This document shows, in pieces, positions 61,710 through 64,000 of a DNA stretch of 64,000 nucleotides; position 1 is the first letter of the stretch; each line of letters begins with the position of its first letter. Under the pieces are notes generated by a model. The model did no database searches and was not told the origin of the DNA. It was given only the letters and a program-made list of their open reading frames with translations. The position numbers and the translations under genes were made by a program. The stretch comes from Planctomycetota bacterium (GTDB lineage Bacteria > Planctomycetota > Phycisphaerae > SM23-33): NCBI GenBank assembly GCA_030635145.1, contig DAOVZK010000006.1, positions 1 to 64,000 of the forward strand, in the 5' to 3' direction.

Positions 61710-63479
61710 ATGGAAAAATTAATGTGTCTACTTATTGTTTCGATTAGCTTCGGGGTGTCTGGAATTTTAATCGCCGCCGAGGTCGATAAAAAGTTTCTGG
61801 CAACGCTCCCCAAAAAAGAGCAGGAAATGAAAGACGATGTGGACCACTGGGGGCTGCCGTTCGCTGATCAATTGCGACGTTTTATCAAGGCTCGTTCGCA
61901 GCTGCAAGATCAGCTCGGAGCAAAGGCGCCCAAAAATTTTCTTGTTGGCATCCAGCACGGCTTGGAGAAAGTTCCATTAAACAAGTACTGGTTCAAGGGA
62001 AAGTACACTAACGAAATTAATTTGACGGCGGCCAGGAACGAATACGAAAATTTTCAGGTTGCTGTCTTGCCCGAGATCGGAAAAACGCTGGATAACGTTA
62101 CGCTGTCTGCCGGGCCGTTAAAATCGGCGGACGGAAAACACAGGATCGCGGCGGCCAATATTCGCATTTATCGTGTTGGATATGTAAAAACGGTTCCGGC
62201 GCAGTATCCTTCATTATACACGGGGATGTGGCCGGACATATTGTTGCCCAACAAGCCGATCAAAATCACCGGCATCGATCTGGGCCTCTTCTGGGTGGAA
62301 ATCAAGGTTCCCAAAGATGCCCCAGCTGCTGACTACGAAGGAGAGTTAAAACTCCAGGCCGATGGCGAATCTCTGGGCGTCAAAGTTAAACTTCATGTCT
62401 ACAACTTTGCCTTGCCGGATCGAGTGCCGTTTCCCGTGGCGGTTTGGACTTCTCCCTCGCTGCCGTGGGGCGAAAAGATGTCGCCCGAACAATACCGCAA
62501 GCTTGCCAGTGAATTTTTGAAACATGGAATTGATCCAATATCTATTGGCGGAAATTTTGTTTCCTTAAAGGACAATGATTTTCAAACCCTTGATGAAAAT
62601 CTGCAGTATTGTCTCGATCGGGGCTTGCAGGCATTCCAGATTTCGTCAGCCGGGAAAGACCCTGAAAAGCTGAAAAAGTATGTGGCGCATCTGCGAGAAA
62701 AAGGCTGGGTTGATAGAGCGTTGATATACCTCGGCCCGGATGAGCCTGACGACAAAAAATTCAAAACCCAAAACATTCCCGCTTATCAGAAATTCCATGC
62801 GGCTTATCCCGACGTCAAGGCATTTTTGGCTAGTGAGTATCATGAGAATATGGATAAGGGTTGCGATATTTGGATGACGGATGTTTCTACGGGGAAGGGC
62901 CCAGCCTTCGCGGCGAAAAATAAGGGCAAGGCAAATCTTTGGCTGTACTTCTGTCACTTGCCTATAAGAATCGATTATTATCGCCCTCTGGTTCAGGCCC
63001 CGAATCTGCAAATTGACAATGAAGCCATCGAAAATCGTCTGACCCTTTGGCTGTGCTGGAAGTACGGAGCAGAGGGGATGTTTATATGGGCAGGTAATCG
63101 AGAGTGGGCAAAACCGGAAATAGATCGTCGCGACTGGAAAACCAAAGGCTGGGAACTTACGAAAAAGCCTTACGGTTTTCCTTATGCCGGTATTCACAAC
63201 GGTAATGGATACCTGATTTATCCCGGTGCCAACCCCAGTATCCGCATGAAAATTCTTCGCGACGGTTCGGAAGACTTGGGATACCTTTCGATTCTCAAAG
63301 AATTGCAGCAAAAGAGTTCGGACAACGCCTTCAAAAAAGAAGCAGAAGCCTTAATCTCTGTTCCGGCGAGCGTGTTGGTAGATGCTCATTATTTCAACAA
63401 AGACCCGGACGCACTATTAAAAGCCAGAAACCAAATCGCGGAACTTATTGAAAAAGGTTCCCAAAACGATAACGAATAA
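61710..63479 (+). CDS. DUF4091-type exported glycoside-hydrolase-like protein
   Basis: This roughly 589-residue protein has a signal peptide (LMCLLIVSISFGVSGILIAA). An N-terminal beta domain of about 230 residues follows (NLTAARNEYENFQVAVLP, VPKDAPAADYEGELKLQ), the usual partner of DUF4091. The (beta/alpha)8-type domain has ALIYLGPDEPDDKKF, whose DEP is the DUF4091 signature, and ends in WLCWKYGAEGMFIWAGN and SEDLGYLSILKEL. Such proteins occur in polysaccharide-degrading planctomycetes, activity undefined. GGAGAG at 61700 favours ATG 61710 over the track start 61698; spacing is short, so the start is uncertain. Confidence 0.8.
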   Translation: MEKLMCLLIVSISFGVSGILIAAEVDKKFLATLPKKEQEMKDDVDHWGLPFADQLRRFIKARSQLQDQLGAKAPKNFLVGIQHGLEKVPLNKYWFKGKYTNEINLTAARNEYENFQVAVLPEIGKTLDNVTLSAGPLKSADGKHRIAAANIRIYRVGYVKTVPAQYPSLYTGMWPDILLPNKPIKITGIDLGLFWVEIKVPKDAPAADYEGELKLQADGESLGVKVKLHVYNFALPDRVPFPVAVWTSPSLPWGEKMSPEQYRKLASEFLKHGIDPISIGGNFVSLKDNDFQTLDENLQYCLDRGLQAFQISSAGKDPEKLKKYVAHLREKGWVDRALIYLGPDEPDDKKFKTQNIPAYQKFHAAYPDVKAFLASEYHENMDKGCDIWMTDVSTGKGPAFAAKNKGKANLWLYFCHLPIRIDYYRPLVQAPNLQIDNEAIENRLTLWLCWKYGAEGMFIWAGNREWAKPEIDRRDWKTKGWELTKKPYGFPYAGIHNGNGYLIYPGANPSIRMKILRDGSEDLGYLSILKELQQKSSDNAFKKEAEALISVPASVLVDAHYFNKDPDALLKARNQIAELIEKGSQNDNE

Positions 63480-63501
63480 ATAAACCAGATGGCCGGTGGG
63501 C

Positions 63502-64000
63502 TTACACCTGCACGGTTTTGGCTTGATTGCGGAGGTGACGTTTGCGGTCGGCCTCTTTGAGGAACCGTTTTCGTAGCCGTATCGATCCGGGCGTGAGTTC
63601 CACGAGTTCGTCGCTTTCGATGTACTCCAGCGAGCCTTCGAGCGAGTATTTTCGCGGGGCCTTGAGCGTTACGGTCGCGTCTTTGTTGGCCGAGCGTACG
63701 TTTGTGAGGTTCTTCTTGCGAACGACATTGGCAGGGAGGTCGTTGTCGCGGCAATGCTCACCGACGAGCTGGCCTTCGTAAATCTGATCGCCCGGGGAGG
63801 TGAACATAATCCCGCGGCCGGCGAGTTGGTCGAGGGCATACGCGGTAACCTGCCCGGTTTCGGTGGCGATGAGCACCCCGTTTTGTCGGCTTGGAATTTC
63901 ACCGCGAAATTCTCCGTACTCGGCGAAGCGATGGTTCATTATGGCTTCCCCGGCGGTGGCGGTCAGCAGTCTGCTGCGCAGCCCGATTAATCCGCGCGAC
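63502..64000 (-). CDS. typA: GTP-binding protein TypA/BipA, C-terminal part
   Basis: The reading frame runs off the window's right edge and encodes the last 165 or so residues of TypA/BipA: RGLIGLRSRLLTATAGEAIM, then MNHRFAEYGEFRG, IPSRQNGVLIATETGQVTAYA, FTSPGDQIYEGQLVGEH and RKKNLTNVRSANKDATVTL. These are the signature segments of the family's unique C-terminal domain. TypA is a ribosome-binding GTPase needed for growth at low temperature or under stress. The track start at 63939 is internal. The GTPase domain lies outside the window. Confidence 0.93.
   Translation of the reverse strand, partial: SRGLIGLRSRLLTATAGEAIMNHRFAEYGEFRGEIPSRQNGVLIATETGQVTAYALDQLAGRGIMFTSPGDQIYEGQLVGEHCRDNDLPANVVRKKNLTNVRSANKDATVTLKAPRKYSLEGSLEYIESDELVELTPGSIRLRKRFLKEADRKRHLRNQAKTVQV

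Overview
The window looks like a chromosomal segment of a Planctomycetota bacterium, most likely Phycisphaerae or a close relative. This is inferred from a PEP-CTERM protein, long TPR and DUF2339 proteins, a DUF4091 protein, a two-gene transketolase, sigma-54 and mixed housekeeping clusters, not from a marker phylogeny. Most genes are moderately GC-rich. One AT-rich insert at about 39.5-42.6 kb stands out. No rRNA, tRNA gene or CRISPR array was seen; one tmRNA gene is present.

Layout. 0-0.56 kb is non-coding and rich in hairpins. 0.56-13.4 kb holds a PilZ protein, ogt, yebC, a giant TPR lipoprotein, hisG, a degenerate HhH-GPD-like protein with a histone-H1-like tail, and the translation/transcription cluster nusA-infB-rbfA on the minus strand. 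The nusA leader is long and structured and rimP is not there. 14-25.6 kb holds miaA-tadA, a DUF2339 membrane protein, mnmE, a zinc-ribbon protein with an RNase H, alkaline phosphatase and nfnAB. 25.6-34.2 kb holds nested repeats, a class IV aminotransferase, dnaK behind a sigma-54-type promoter, asnB and a radical SAM enzyme. 34.6-39.5 kb holds a B12-domain-like protein, a PHP phosphoesterase, fmt-rsmB and smpB. 39.6-42.6 kb is a transferred restriction-modification pair. 42.7-46.7 kb holds rpoN, thiL, a CPBP protease and a ComEA-like protein. 46.9-49.6 kb holds a GH10-fold protein lacking both catalytic glutamates and a PEP-CTERM protein with a zinc-phospholipase-C-like histidine pattern. 49.8-58.4 kb holds split transketolase, tsaD, a lipoprotein, an M20 peptidase with a duplicated tail, an exported DnaJ-type zinc-finger protein and accA. 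58.8-64 kb holds ssrA, a pyruvate/indolepyruvate decarboxylase-type enzyme, a very basic small lipoprotein, a DUF4091 protein and the 3' part of typA.

Themes. Many genes serve RNA and translation quality: yebC, nusA, infB, rbfA, miaA, tadA, mnmE, fmt, rsmB, smpB, ssrA, tsaD and typA. The intergenic spaces carry at least six families of dispersed inverted-repeat elements, often nested. One family of about 150 bp has three copies within 5.4 kb, with terminal inverted repeats and an apical hairpin that differs in sequence but keeps its pairing. A sigma-54 gene and two candidate -24/-12 promoters lie in the same window.

Limits. All family calls come from reading motifs by eye. Alignments, folds and covariation were not computed. 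Start codons were moved from the ORF track where a Shine-Dalgarno sequence or the family's N-terminus supported it.
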